Source of the DNA: Nostoc sp. XA010
GTDB taxonomy: Bacteria; Cyanobacteriota; Cyanobacteriia; Cyanobacteriales; Nostocaceae
Direction: 5' to 3'
NCBI RefSeq assembly: GCF_020829625.1
Contig: NZ_JAIVFX010000001.1
Span: forward strand, 62,001-126,000
Length of the DNA: 64,000 bases
The notes below the pieces were generated by a model that did no database searches, was not told where the DNA came from, and saw only the letters and a list, made by a program, of their open reading frames with translations. The position numbers and the translations under genes were made by a program. Position 1 is the stretch's first letter, and every line of letters starts with the position of its first letter. This document shows positions 29,042 through 39,077 of this stretch, one piece after another.

Positions 29042-29524
29042 ATGAATAAAATTTCTGATTTATTTTCTCGATCTAGCCGAAAGCGAATCCTTTCCCAATC
29101 ATTATTTTTCGGCGCGATCGCTACTGTGGGTGTAATTTCCAACGCTTTTTCCTTTAGTTCAAAAGCTTATGGTCAAACTCCACCACCAATAGTTAACAAT
29201 ACTGAAATCAACAGCTATGCTAAAGCTGTGCTAGCAATGGAGCCAGCGCGTCAAAATGCCTTTGAAGAAATCAAAAAACTTATTGGCAATGGAGAAATTC
29301 CCCAGATTGTTTGTAACGACTCTAACAGCATAAATGGTCTTCCAAAGAAGGCTCAAGATATCGCAGTGAATTACTGTAGCTACGCTCAAAAAGTTGTCGA
29401 AGAAAAGGGTTTGAGATTTGAGCAGTTCAACAAAATCACTATAGAGCTACAAAATAACGATGTCTTAAAACGGCAGGTTTACAATACCTTATTACGCCTG
29501 CAAAAAAGTCCTGATTCTCCATAG
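29042..29524 (+). CDS. DUF4168 protein, probably exported
   Basis: 160 residues. The basic start MNKISDLFSRSSRKRI is followed by a hydrophobic stretch (LFFGAIATVGVISNAFSF) and a likely signal-peptidase site near AYGQTPP. The mature part is helical with the DUF4168 pattern (INSYAKAVLAMEPARQNAF, FNKITIELQNNDVLKRQVY). It has two Cys (C97 and C114, about 17 residues apart) that could pair after export. The function is unknown. Confidence 0.8.
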   Translation: MNKISDLFSRSSRKRILSQSLFFGAIATVGVISNAFSFSSKAYGQTPPPIVNNTEINSYAKAVLAMEPARQNAFEEIKKLIGNGEIPQIVCNDSNSINGLPKKAQDIAVNYCSYAQKVVEEKGLRFEQFNKITIELQNNDVLKRQVYNTLLRLQKSPDSP

Positions 29525-29814
29525 TTAAAAGTGCATAAAAATTAGAAAGGAACGCCTTAAAATTAACTAAAGCTGCATGAAAATGAAGGCTAGTATTGCA
29601 TTTACATAAAAGTCTGCGAACATTAATTCATGAAACACTTGTTTGTGAATATTAGGTTAATTGCTAATCAGCTATTGCATTTTACAAAGGAATTTTTATA
29701 TGCAGGTATTTACCTTGTAATAAAATTGGTATTTTGTATAAATTTTGATATTAGTAACAAAGAGAATGGGACATGGAGTAGAATTTAATTCCTATTCCCC
29801 ATACCCCATTTTCT

Positions 29815-32800
29815 CTAAGTCCGTCCAGCAAGTCTGGCAACTACTGTAGCTAACTCAGCTGCCTCAATAGGTTTAGGTAAATGTAGCTGATAACCTTCTT
29901 GTATAGCTCGCATCCGATCCTCTGCCGTGGTATAAGCTGTTAACGCTGCGGCGGGAATATTTCCGCCTAGTTCTGGTGGTTGCGATCGCAGTTTGCGGAT
30001 CAAAGAATAACCATCCTCATCGGGCATACCAATGTCGCTAACTAAAACATCTGGTTTCCACTGTGTAATTAGCTGTAATGCTTTTGCAACTGATTCTACA
30101 GCCTGAACTTCGGCTTGGTACTGTTCGAGGATTGTGGTGATGAAGTCACGGGTATCGGCTTGATCATCTACAACTAGCACGCGTACACCAAGGAGGGAGA
30201 GAGGGATGGAGGGAGAGAGGGGCAAAGGGGCAATGGGGTGGAGGGGCGGACTCTTGAGAAGTGGTAATTTGACTGTAAACGTCGCCCCTTGTCCTTTTCC
30301 GGGACTATTTGCGTGAATAGTACCGCCATGTAATTCTACTAAATTACGCGCGATCGCTAATCCTAGTCCTAATCCACCATAAGATCTAGTGCTAGAACTA
30401 TCAGCTTGACGAAAGCGATCAAAAACGTAAGGAAGAAAATCAGGGCTGATACCAATACCTGTGTCAACTACTTGAATCTGGGCGTATTTATCCGTTGTGT
30501 CTTGTTTTTCTTGACTAGTGACTACAGACAATTGCACCTCTACCCGTCCTCCTCTGGGTGTGAATTTGATGGCATTGGATAGCAGATTCCAGATTATTTG
30601 CTGTAAGCGCTCGAAATCACCGGATACTAAGAATTGAGAATTTTCGCCTAACATGGTTTGGGATTGTGATTCTCTTGATTCTAAATTTTCGTGATTGATT
30701 CCTAATTCCAAATCTGAATTTTGCGTTTCTTTTGAAGGAATAAGAGAAAATCTTAAATCGATTTCCTTAGATTGGGCGGCGAGGCTGACAGTCTCTAGGC
30801 TCGACTCAATCATTGGAACCAAATTACAAGTACGGACATTAAGGCGTAACTTGCCTCTCATCATCCGTGATATATCCAGGAGGTCTTCAATTAGCTGGGT
30901 TTGCGCTTTTGCATTGCGCTCAATTGTCTCCGTAGCCCTAGCTATTAAGGTTTCACTAAGCTTACTTCGTTGCAGTAATTGCGCCCAGCCAAGGATGGCA
31001 TTGAGAGGCGATCGCAATTCGTGAGACAATATTCCTAGAAACTCATCCTTCATGCGGTTAGCCTCTTGCAACTGCTCAGTTTGTTGTTGCAAAGAAGCAA
31101 TTAAACTAGCTCGTTCCATTGCGATCGCTATTTGGTCGCATACTGCTTGCATCATCCCTTTTTGATTCTCGGTGAAGCTTAACCGAGTGCGGCTGCCAAA
31201 AGAAAGAGTGCCTAACAAGCGTCCTTGGGCGATCAATGGGTATGCATAATAAGCAGTTATCCCTAAAGAGCGAATCAATTCTGTTTGCGAGTCAGTAGAT
31301 TGCTGCACATTCTCTACAGCTAAGGGATGGCGTTTCTGCGCTACACCACCGGAAACCCCTTCACCCACTGCCAACCATTCGATTTCCTTTGCTATCTCCT
31401 GGGAAATACCACTGTAAGACCCCAACCGCATTATTTGAGACTTATCCTCAACCAAATAGTTCAAATAAACTTCTATTCCAATTTGCTCTCTTAGTTTTCG
31501 GTAGACACTATCGATTAGTAATACTGGTTCCTGGCTTGATAGCAAATCGTTAGCTGTGTCAAATAGTAGCTTTAGCCTTTTGTAACCTAACGAGAGGGCT
31601 TTTTCTGCCTGCTTGAGGTTGCTAATCTCTTGGAACACCAAGATACAGGTAGCAGGATGACCATGCATTGCTGGCAAGGTGTCAGCAAATACTAATAGAG
31701 AACGCACACCACCGGGGGTGTGCCAGTCTACCTCCAATCCATTTAGGCGTTCGCCAAGGGCAACCCGGACTCCTGGCATTTGTTCATTGGGGATGCGATC
31801 GCCAGCCGCATCTGTATAGTGGTAGACTGTGTGATACTCTGCGGCTGGTACACCTTTGGGAAATTCTCCCCCAGCTAATTCGTTAGCAGAACGATTGGCA
31901 AAAGTTACCCGCGCCGTTCCTGGTTCAATAAACAGCAAGGGTCTTGGCATCAGATTTAAGACATTCTCTAGCCATTTTTGCTGATTTAGGAGTACTTCCT
32001 CTGCCTGTTTACGCTCCGTAATATCTAAAAATGCACCAACGCTTCCTCTAGTTTTACCCTCTTCGTCAAACAAAGGTGCAACGTACTCCAACAGGTTGAC
32101 AATTGTTCCATTTTCATGCACAACATCGAGTTCACAACCTAGAACTTCAACACCATGAGTTGCAGAGTATTGCATTGGGAGTTCTTCTGCTGACAGTTCC
32201 CTTCCCTCGCGGTAGATTTTAAAGCTTGTCGGTTTTTCGTCTAAAGGAGCGTTGAGGGAGGCATTTGTATCTGACGATATTCCCAACTGCTTGGCAAAAG
32301 CAGGGTTAACCTTGATATTTTGGCATTCTGGATCTTCGGCAATGCCAATTCCAATCGGAATTACTTCCAACAGAGTTTGTAACTCAGTAATGCGGCGCTG
32401 TAGATCCTTGTTTAGTTGTAAGATTTTTTCTTTAGCTACTTTTTGTTCGCTGATGTTGCGAGTCACAGTTGCTAAGGCAATTGGCTCACCTGTTTTATTG
32501 TCTGTAACAGTGAAGATATTGTAATCAACTGGTATTGGTTGACCTGTTTGGAGATGGCAAAAGCAGAATTCTCCTTGCCAGCGCCCTTCTAATAGCACAG
32601 TCGGCAGTATATATTTTTGAAAATAGGCTTTATCTTTGGGCATGAAGTAATCTGATACTACCTTTTGCCTGACTTCATCAAGGCTGGAAAGCCCTACCAG
32701 CTTTTGACCTGCATCATTTATGTAGAGTAATTGACCCTCAAGGGTGGCGATGCCGATAAAGTCAGAGCTATTTTCTACCAGCGATACTAATTTTTGTTGC

Positions 32801-34134
32801 TCTGCTTCTGCTTGCTTGCGTTCGCTCAAGTCGAGAATAAACGCTACTGACTCTTCCCGTTTTTCTCCTAGTAGCACGTAACCAACTAAAACCGGGATGC
32901 GCCTACCATCCTTGTGAATATATTCTTTTTCGTAAGGCGTACAAGCAGCGTTGGTGCTTCCCTTTGCTTCGGCGACACCTCGCTCATCCAAGTATAAATA
33001 CTCTGGTGGTGTGATATTGCTCCAACTTAACCTATCTGCTAACAAATCCTCCTGCGTGTAACCAATCATCCTCAGAAATTCGTCGTTTGCCTGTTGGATA
33101 TTGCCATACACATCGCCAAATAGAATGCCGATAACGTTAGAATCTACGAAACTTCCCAGTTTAGCTTCGTAGGTTCTCAGTGCTTCCTGGGCAAGATCGC
33201 GCTGATGGCTGAGGCCTTCAATAACCCTGGCACTTTGCCAAATCAAAATAGTAAAAATCACAATCAGGACGATCGCAAATACCGATACTGCAAAAGCCGG
33301 ATCGTATTGTCCTGCTCGTTGACCTTCAACAATTACCCACCCCAATATAGAAGGTACTGCGATCGCGGCAATTAATAAACGACGTGCAAGTAAGCCGCCA
33401 TAACTATCACTTGTAACTACTTTCATTAACCCCTGTTCTGACCGCGCCCACAGAACCCCTACACTTAATAAGCTGAACAACACCGCCGTGTGTAAAGCCA
33501 TTGATGTTGTATAAGGGGCAAGTCCGTATAGAACTTTCACTTTGTAGGCATAGCCCATGAGCGCCTGAAAGGAAATTAAAGTAGCTATCAGAGCGATAAT
33601 CTGAGCATACCAATAACTGCGGTGGGTTTTTGGATGAATCAAAATCTGTAAGGCAACGCTAACCAGCATAAAGTTCAGTGCTGTGTTCGCGCCCATTCGC
33701 CCTGGATGTGATGTCGCTATGCTAGTTGACAAATCACGAAACAGTAGCTCGTCAATGCCAAAATTCCAGCCAAACAGATATTCAGAAAGTGTAAGCGCAG
33801 CTATTGTGGTGACAGCTATTGCACAGACCCTAGAAATTAGAAGGGAGCTATGGGGGTAATTTTCAATTCTTCTTTCCCCCCTGCTCCCCTGATTTGTTGC
33901 TTTTAAAAATAGCCACAGTGACACACCACATAGCACAAAACACAGCGCTGTATTTACTTTCATTGTGGCAGGACTACCAGGGAAGCCACGCTTAAGAACT
34001 TCAATGCCAAGACACCAACCAACTAGTACCAAGCTGCCAACAAAAACAGCGATCGCACTTGCGAATTTTGCCAAAAGTGAATTTGTAGAGATTTTAGATA
34101 TATCTTGCAGCCGCAAGCGGTTAACATTTAACAT
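29815..34134 (-). CDS. Hybrid sensor histidine kinase with PAS, GAF and receiver domains
   Basis: 1439 residues. An N-terminal membrane module of about eight segments (residues ~20-300) is followed by three or four PAS domains (from ~325; ANDEFLRMIGYTQEDLLADR, and INDAGQKLVGLSSLDEVRQK), a GAF domain (~860-1010), HisKA with His1038 (ILSHELRSPLNAILG), an HATPase domain (LLSNAIKFTPRGG, DTGIGISPDFLP) and a C-terminal receiver with Asp1367 (VLVSDIGMPDEDG). The kinase and receiver are joined by a Pro/Ser/Leu-rich stretch (PPLHPIAPLPLSPSIPLSLL) encoded by C-rich low-complexity DNA. It is a single gene and no partner regulator is adjacent. The signal is unknown. Confidence 0.93.
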   Translation of the reverse strand: MLNVNRLRLQDISKISTNSLLAKFASAIAVFVGSLVLVGWCLGIEVLKRGFPGSPATMKVNTALCFVLCGVSLWLFLKATNQGSRGERRIENYPHSSLLISRVCAIAVTTIAALTLSEYLFGWNFGIDELLFRDLSTSIATSHPGRMGANTALNFMLVSVALQILIHPKTHRSYWYAQIIALIATLISFQALMGYAYKVKVLYGLAPYTTSMALHTAVLFSLLSVGVLWARSEQGLMKVVTSDSYGGLLARRLLIAAIAVPSILGWVIVEGQRAGQYDPAFAVSVFAIVLIVIFTILIWQSARVIEGLSHQRDLAQEALRTYEAKLGSFVDSNVIGILFGDVYGNIQQANDEFLRMIGYTQEDLLADRLSWSNITPPEYLYLDERGVAEAKGSTNAACTPYEKEYIHKDGRRIPVLVGYVLLGEKREESVAFILDLSERKQAEAEQQKLVSLVENSSDFIGIATLEGQLLYINDAGQKLVGLSSLDEVRQKVVSDYFMPKDKAYFQKYILPTVLLEGRWQGEFCFCHLQTGQPIPVDYNIFTVTDNKTGEPIALATVTRNISEQKVAKEKILQLNKDLQRRITELQTLLEVIPIGIGIAEDPECQNIKVNPAFAKQLGISSDTNASLNAPLDEKPTSFKIYREGRELSAEELPMQYSATHGVEVLGCELDVVHENGTIVNLLEYVAPLFDEEGKTRGSVGAFLDITERKQAEEVLLNQQKWLENVLNLMPRPLLFIEPGTARVTFANRSANELAGGEFPKGVPAAEYHTVYHYTDAAGDRIPNEQMPGVRVALGERLNGLEVDWHTPGGVRSLLVFADTLPAMHGHPATCILVFQEISNLKQAEKALSLGYKRLKLLFDTANDLLSSQEPVLLIDSVYRKLREQIGIEVYLNYLVEDKSQIMRLGSYSGISQEIAKEIEWLAVGEGVSGGVAQKRHPLAVENVQQSTDSQTELIRSLGITAYYAYPLIAQGRLLGTLSFGSRTRLSFTENQKGMMQAVCDQIAIAMERASLIASLQQQTEQLQEANRMKDEFLGILSHELRSPLNAILGWAQLLQRSKLSETLIARATETIERNAKAQTQLIEDLLDISRMMRGKLRLNVRTCNLVPMIESSLETVSLAAQSKEIDLRFSLIPSKETQNSDLELGINHENLESRESQSQTMLGENSQFLVSGDFERLQQIIWNLLSNAIKFTPRGGRVEVQLSVVTSQEKQDTTDKYAQIQVVDTGIGISPDFLPYVFDRFRQADSSSTRSYGGLGLGLAIARNLVELHGGTIHANSPGKGQGATFTVKLPLLKSPPLHPIAPLPLSPSIPLSLLGVRVLVVDDQADTRDFITTILEQYQAEVQAVESVAKALQLITQWKPDVLVSDIGMPDEDGYSLIRKLRSQPPELGGNIPAAALTAYTTAEDRMRAIQEGYQLHLPKPIEAAELATVVARLAGRT

Positions 34135-34321
34135 TGATTGTTCTCTAACCGCATGTATCTAGGGTAGTAAACTTAGGTATTTCTTACGGTTTAGCCATTT
34201 CTATCCTTTGCATTTTATGTTACCCATTGACTTTGTTTTCATCTATCTCTATGCATATTTTTTCTTGCACAATTTAGAGTAGGAAATAATTGTGGCTCAA
34301 AAAACCACCTTTGCGAGTATC

Positions 34322-36772
34322 TCAAAATTGCAGAGTATGTTGCTTACCATCATCTTGGAAACGTTGCTCCCCAACCCCAACAAGTTCTACAATTACTTCA
34401 CGCGGTGGAGGTGTCCATTCTCCCATTCTCGCTCCAATTTCCACTACTGTTTGATTAGATTCAGTAAATACGCTGATAGTTGCTAGCGAAAACTTTTTAT
34501 CTAGATACTCGTTGGTCTGTCCATCATCTTCAAATAGCTGATATTCGTTATTACCAGGCCAAATCCGTAATCGGATCTCATCGAGTGGGGCTTGATCAAC
34601 GTATTGCCTGACAGGTTGCATAGGAACGATCGCACCACCACGGACATACAGTGGCATTCTTTCAAGCGGTGCATGAGCAAGAATGTGAATCGGACCTTGG
34701 TAGCGATCGCCGCTCCACCAATCATACCAAGTGCCAGCAGGTAAATAGACAGATCGATGCTCAACTCCAGGGCGGTAAATTGGTGCAGCCATCAGCGACG
34801 CACCTAGTAATACTTGATCGTAGAGGCTATAGGTTTTCAGATCATTGGGGAAGTGGTATAGTAGTGGTCTTAAAATCGGTGCGCCCGTCGTTGCCGCTTC
34901 CCAGAAAAGACTATAAATATAGGGAAGTAATTGGTAACGTAGATTAATGTATTCTCGACAGATATTTTCAACGCGATCGCCAAATACCCAAGGTTCATGA
35001 CGAGCAGTAGACATTGCCGAATGAGCGCGCATCAATGGGTAGAGCATTCCTACCTGCATCCACCGAGCGAATAATTCACCTGTAGCATTACCAGCAAACC
35101 CGCCAATATCGCAACCCACAAACCCCACACCCGAAAGTCCCATATTGCAAAGCATCGGCAGAGACATTTCTAAATGCTCCCACAACGATTGGTTATCTCC
35201 CATCCACACAGAAGACCAGCGTTGCACACCAGCATAACCCGATCGCGTTAACACAAATGATCGCTGTGAACTTCGATGCCGTTGCAACCCTTCATAGCAA
35301 GCTTTAGCCATCATCAACCCATACAAATTATGTACTTCTGTATGAGTCACATCAATTCTTAATTTTGTTAGCGCAGCGTTAGCGAGTCCGCGAGCGTCAT
35401 TTTGAATTTTTAATTGAAAGTTCTCCTCCTCTCCCCCTGCTGCCCCTGCCCCCTGCCCCTTGCCCCTTGCCTCCTCACCCCCCTGCGGTGCATCTAGGGG
35501 AAACCAAATCTTTTCACCATCATCGCCGAAAGGGCGATCGTTTATGGCAGGTTCATTCATATCATTCCAAATTCCTGCCACACCAACATCAGTTAAGCTT
35601 TTGTGTAAATCAGCCCACCAGTTAGACACATCAGGACGCAAAAAATCAGGAAAAACAGCTTTATCAGGCCAAACGTAGCCGTGGAACAACTCGCCATCAG
35701 CTTTCCGCACAAAATAGTCGTTTTCTAAGCCTTGGTCAAAAACATGATAATTACCTTCTGGTTCATACTTCACACCAGGGTCAATGATTGTTACTGTTTT
35801 GAAACCATCCTGTGCTAAATCACTAATGAGTTTTGCTGGGTTGGGGAAGCGTTGAGGACTCCAAGTAAATACCCGATAACCCCGCATATAGTCAATATCC
35901 AAGTGAATAACATCACAGGGAATACGACGCTGACGAAATTCTTGCGCCAGTTCCCGCACAACGGTTTCTGATTCGTAACTCCAGCGACATTGATGATAAC
36001 CTAGTGCCCATTTCGGCGGTAATGACATTCTTCCAGTTAGCTGAGTATAAGTCTCCAGGATTTGGGATGGTTCGGGGCCATAGATAATGTAATAATCCAA
36101 TTCACCGCCACGAGTTTCCATCTTCCAAATACCTGGTTGTTCAGCACCGATATCAAATTGACTCCAAAAAGAGGTGTTGAAAAAGATGCCATAGCCTAAC
36201 TCTGGGCGCAAAGCCATAAAAAATGGAATTGCTTGGTACATTTCATCAGTCAGTGCATCATAATCTAAGGCATCCGTTGTCCAGTTAGTTTTTACTTCGC
36301 TGAGTTTATCCAGAAAGCCTGTGCGTTCACCAAAACCATAGAAATGTTCATCGGCTGCAATTTCCTTCCATCCTGCAACTGCACCCATCCGCCAACCTAT
36401 ACCCATCTCTGCATCTTGGGCAAAAGGGCGATTAGCTTTGTCGAAACAGGCAATGCGGCACTTTTCTCGCTGTACGCACACACGAATTTGTGCTGTTTCA
36501 ATTTCTACCGTTGCTTCATTTTCTTGCACCGTAAAAGGTGTTGTTGCCCATTCTGCATCATCCAGCGCCACTGCCCAAGAACGGCGGGGTATAAATTCCC
36601 CAGTTGGTGCGAAACGCACACGGAGTAAATTGGCTGCAAGTACACTGATAGTAAGGCGTGAGTCGCCACAGTCAAAATTAATAATATTATTGTCGGAGGT
36701 TACAGCTTTTACATTGCTAACAGTTGTCCAAGGTTGGTTTGTAGTGGGTAGTTTTCCGAAATATTGCGGCAT
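34322..36772 (-). CDS. Glycoside hydrolase family 31 alpha-glucosidase
   Basis: 816 residues. The nucleophile region is GIWNDMNEPA with Asp404. Other GH31 blocks are WALGYHQCRWSYES, IHLDIDYMRGYRVFTW and FVGCDIGGF, with a beta-domain at the C-terminus. These enzymes release glucose from alpha-glucosides. Between WFPLDAPQ and VTHTEVHNLYGL there is an extra ~45-residue segment (GGEEARGKGQGAG and so on to NAALTKLRID). It is encoded by C-rich low-complexity DNA plus a Nostoc dispersed repeat (about 35357-35485), an in-frame insertion in a loop after the catalytic strand. No signal peptide is seen, so it is probably cytoplasmic. Confidence 0.93.
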   Translation of the reverse strand: MPQYFGKLPTTNQPWTTVSNVKAVTSDNNIINFDCGDSRLTISVLAANLLRVRFAPTGEFIPRRSWAVALDDAEWATTPFTVQENEATVEIETAQIRVCVQREKCRIACFDKANRPFAQDAEMGIGWRMGAVAGWKEIAADEHFYGFGERTGFLDKLSEVKTNWTTDALDYDALTDEMYQAIPFFMALRPELGYGIFFNTSFWSQFDIGAEQPGIWKMETRGGELDYYIIYGPEPSQILETYTQLTGRMSLPPKWALGYHQCRWSYESETVVRELAQEFRQRRIPCDVIHLDIDYMRGYRVFTWSPQRFPNPAKLISDLAQDGFKTVTIIDPGVKYEPEGNYHVFDQGLENDYFVRKADGELFHGYVWPDKAVFPDFLRPDVSNWWADLHKSLTDVGVAGIWNDMNEPAINDRPFGDDGEKIWFPLDAPQGGEEARGKGQGAGAAGGEEENFQLKIQNDARGLANAALTKLRIDVTHTEVHNLYGLMMAKACYEGLQRHRSSQRSFVLTRSGYAGVQRWSSVWMGDNQSLWEHLEMSLPMLCNMGLSGVGFVGCDIGGFAGNATGELFARWMQVGMLYPLMRAHSAMSTARHEPWVFGDRVENICREYINLRYQLLPYIYSLFWEAATTGAPILRPLLYHFPNDLKTYSLYDQVLLGASLMAAPIYRPGVEHRSVYLPAGTWYDWWSGDRYQGPIHILAHAPLERMPLYVRGGAIVPMQPVRQYVDQAPLDEIRLRIWPGNNEYQLFEDDGQTNEYLDKKFSLATISVFTESNQTVVEIGARMGEWTPPPREVIVELVGVGEQRFQDDGKQHTLQF

Positions 36773-36910
36773 ATCAGTTATTCAGCAGGTTAAGACTTGT
36801 CCGCATTCATGATTACAGAGATACTTAGCCTCAAACTCTTTCTTTCGCTAGAAGTTGGGTGAAAGATTATGTAGATATTTTTTAACAGAGAGTGGTTTTC
36901 TTGACATCCT

Positions 36911-36931
36911 CACCGGGCTAAAGCCACGGTG
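36911..36931 (-). ncRNA. Right-end hairpin, possible part of the TnpB guide (omega) RNA
   Basis: CACCG...CGGTG with an inner AGCC/GGCT stem forms a compact hairpin 11 bases after the tnpB stop. In characterised IS605-group elements the guide RNA comes from the tnpB 3' end and runs through the right end. That an RNA is made here is inferred, not seen. Confidence 0.4.
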
Positions 36932-36941
36932 ATTCCAAAGA

Positions 36942-38201
36942 TCACTCTTTGGGATTCCTCTTTCCACGACTCGACTTACATTGAGGAGTTTCCCCACCAA
37001 TGCAGAGGTCGATGTCTCCAGAGGCGTTAAGCGTTCCCGTGTGCCCCACGGTACGAAGTCCAATCTCAAGTATGTTCCGAGCGGCGTTCCAGTCTCTATC
37101 TAGCACAAACCCACATTCAGGACATTTATGAGTTCTTGTACTCAAAGACTTCTTGACGACTTCCCCACAGTTGGAGCAATTGGCACTGGTGTAGTGGGGT
37201 GGAACTGCAACAGTTGCGACGCCAAACACTTTGCCAAAATACTCCAACCAATCTCGGAAAGCCGACCACGCAGCGTCAGAAATGGACTTGGAAAGTTTTT
37301 TGTTTTTGACCCTTACGGGTTCGCCAGTCGCTTCAAGTCGGGGAACCCGCCCAACGCGCTGGCTCACCATGTTCCGCACCATCAAATCCTCATAAGCAAC
37401 CAAGTCGCTAGACTGGATAACGCATCTTGCCAACTTCACGGCAAAATCTTTACGCTGCCTACTTACTTTGAGGTGTTTCCTACTCAAGCGATTCCGACGC
37501 TTGACTCTATTTTTAGAACCCTTCTTAGAATGGACAAGTTTACGCCCAAGACGCTTGAGGGACTTTTCAGACTTCCTGAGATGTCGGGGATTCTCAACCG
37601 TTTGCCCATCCGAATCGGTGTAGAAATGAGTCAAACCAACATCCAACCCAATAGTTTTACCCGTTGGCTCTCGTTTCTCAATCCGCTCAATATCAAGACA
37701 AAACTGAGCGTAGTATCCGTCAGCACGACGAACAACCCGAACTCGCTTAATCTGATTCAACTGATAAAAATGCAAGTCGCGGGTTCCCCACAGACTGAAG
37801 TTTCCTGCTTTAAAGCCATCGGTAAAGGCGATAGTCCGTCTATCCTCCGACAGCTTGTAGCCCGTGGTTTTGTATTCCACGGAACCATGAGTCTGATGCT
37901 TCTTAAAGCGTGGGAAACCCTTCTTCGCTACATTCTTCTTGCAGTTGTCATAGAACCGAGTGATTGCAGACCAAGCCCGTTCAGCAGATGCTTGTCGTGC
38001 CATCGAATTGAGGTTGTTAGCAAAAAAGAATTGTTTGGCAAGAACAGCGCAATAAGCACTCAGTTCATACTTTCCAATACCTTTGTTCTCCATCCAGTAG
38101 CGAAGGCAAGAATTTCTGATAAAACGAGCAGTCCGAATGGCTTCATCAAGCTTTTCGTACTGCTCATTGCTACCCTTAAGTTTTGCCTCAAATACAATCA
38201 T
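36942..38201 (-). CDS. tnpB: RNA-guided endonuclease TnpB
   Basis: 419 residues from the ATG at 38201 (MIVFEAKLKG); an in-frame upstream start at 38237 adds 12 atypical residues. The RuvC-like triad is intact: D187 (TIGLDVGLTHFY), E271 (VAYEDLMVRNM) and D370 (LDRDWNAARNIL), numbered from this ATG. The zinc ribbon CSNCG...CPECG lies between the last two, and the N-terminal FIRNSCLRYWMENKG block is typical. It is therefore likely a functional programmable nuclease of an IS605-type element, supporting element retention. The basic C-terminal tail (KSSRGKRNPKE) overlaps the likely guide-RNA region. Confidence 0.95.
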   Translation of the reverse strand: MIVFEAKLKGSNEQYEKLDEAIRTARFIRNSCLRYWMENKGIGKYELSAYCAVLAKQFFFANNLNSMARQASAERAWSAITRFYDNCKKNVAKKGFPRFKKHQTHGSVEYKTTGYKLSEDRRTIAFTDGFKAGNFSLWGTRDLHFYQLNQIKRVRVVRRADGYYAQFCLDIERIEKREPTGKTIGLDVGLTHFYTDSDGQTVENPRHLRKSEKSLKRLGRKLVHSKKGSKNRVKRRNRLSRKHLKVSRQRKDFAVKLARCVIQSSDLVAYEDLMVRNMVSQRVGRVPRLEATGEPVRVKNKKLSKSISDAAWSAFRDWLEYFGKVFGVATVAVPPHYTSANCSNCGEVVKKSLSTRTHKCPECGFVLDRDWNAARNILEIGLRTVGHTGTLNASGDIDLCIGGETPQCKSSRGKRNPKE

Positions 38202-38380
38202 GGTTACACTGCTACACCTAGCGTAACTATACCACAATTATGAGCAATCATGAAAAAGCCGTCGTAGAACGACGGGGCTTTAAACCCATTTTTTCGGTAA
38301 ATGCACAAGCTTGTGTCTTTACCACCCAAAAAAGACAGAATTTTATTAATTCGTACTCTGGTAAAACTATTTCTATTTGG

Positions 38381-38488
38381 ATGACAACGGCAGAAGTCCC
38401 AGAGCAACCAGTGCTTACCGAAAATACTCATGCAGATGTGTGCGTTGTCGGTGCAGGGATAGCGGGGATGTTAACTGCTCTCAGATGA
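38381..38488 (+). pseudogene. N-terminal fragment of an FAD-dependent oxidoreductase gene
   Basis: From an ATG at 38381 the frame reads TTAEVPEQPVLTENTHADVC then VVGAGIAGMLTALR and stop. VVGAGIAGM is the dinucleotide-binding GxGxxG motif at the start of glycine/D-amino-acid-oxidase-like flavoproteins. Only 35 codons remain of a gene normally of 350 or more. The break is about 25 bp from the end of the truncated receiver gene on the other strand. Confidence 0.8.
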
Positions 38489-38512
38489 GAAGTAAGTTAC
38501 CACATTTTTATA

Positions 38513-38878
38513 TTAGTGGGATAGGTTCAAGTGAGCGCCGACTCTGGCTAATAATTCATCAACGCTGAAGGGTTTAACGAGGTAATCATCAGCACCAGCG
38601 TCTAAGCCTGCAATGCGATCGGTCACTTCATCTTTGACAGTTAATAAGATTATCGGCACTTTCTCAGCAATACTTCGCAGGCGGTGGCAAATTTCCAAAC
38701 CCGATAAACCAGGCAACATCCAGTCTAAAATTACTAAATCTAAATGTAACTTACGCGCTGCGGTAAGTGCAGTTAATCCATCGTAGGCAATACTGACTTG
38801 ATAGCCTTCATAATTCAATTCCAATTCGACAAATCGTGCCAGTTTGACTTCATCTTCAACCAGTAAGATGTGCGTCAT
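38513..38878 (-). pseudogene. OmpR-family response regulator, truncated after the receiver domain
   Basis: 121 codons give a complete receiver domain: ILLVEDEVKLARFVELELNY, acceptor Asp in LVILDWMLPGLSG, and Lys in YLVKPFSVDELLARV. The frame then ends GAHLNLSH, exactly where the linker to a winged-helix domain should begin. The start of the flavoprotein relic faces it across ~25 bp, so one deletion probably removed the 3' parts of both genes. It could still be expressed as a stand-alone receiver, so loss of function is inferred. Confidence 0.7.
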
Positions 38879-39077
38879 GATAATGTTAATAATTTCAGCA
38901 GGATACGGTAAGTAAAAATACTGTCTGGAAACACTTTAGCGAGGTGTCAGCTACTCAAATAGCCAAACATCTAAATTGGGTGTACGTTAGCTTAGTATAA
39001 ACCTAAGTAAGTAACAACCGTAAATCTACAATTACCGATTGCTGCTTGATCAAATAACGAAACGATCCAACTGGCTA

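Larger units (their letters stand above)
36898..38300 (-). mobile_element. IS200/IS605-group element carrying only tnpB (IS1341 type)
   Basis: The tnpB gene is flanked by subterminal hairpins rather than inverted ends, as in IS200/IS605 elements. The left-end hairpin CCGTCGTAGAACGACGG is at 38259-38275, and the right-end hairpin at 36911-36931 (CACCG...CGGTG) lies just after the tnpB stop. The right boundary probably lies near the TTCTTGACATCC stretch (about 36898); the left boundary is near 38280-38300. No tnpA (Y1 transposase) is present, so movement would need a TnpA supplied elsewhere. The exact edges are uncertain. Confidence 0.75.

Noticed and set aside
37128..38243. 371-codon plus-strand ORF opposite tnpB
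   Set aside because: The minus strand encodes an unmistakable TnpB with all catalytic motifs; the antisense frame has no recognisable domain.
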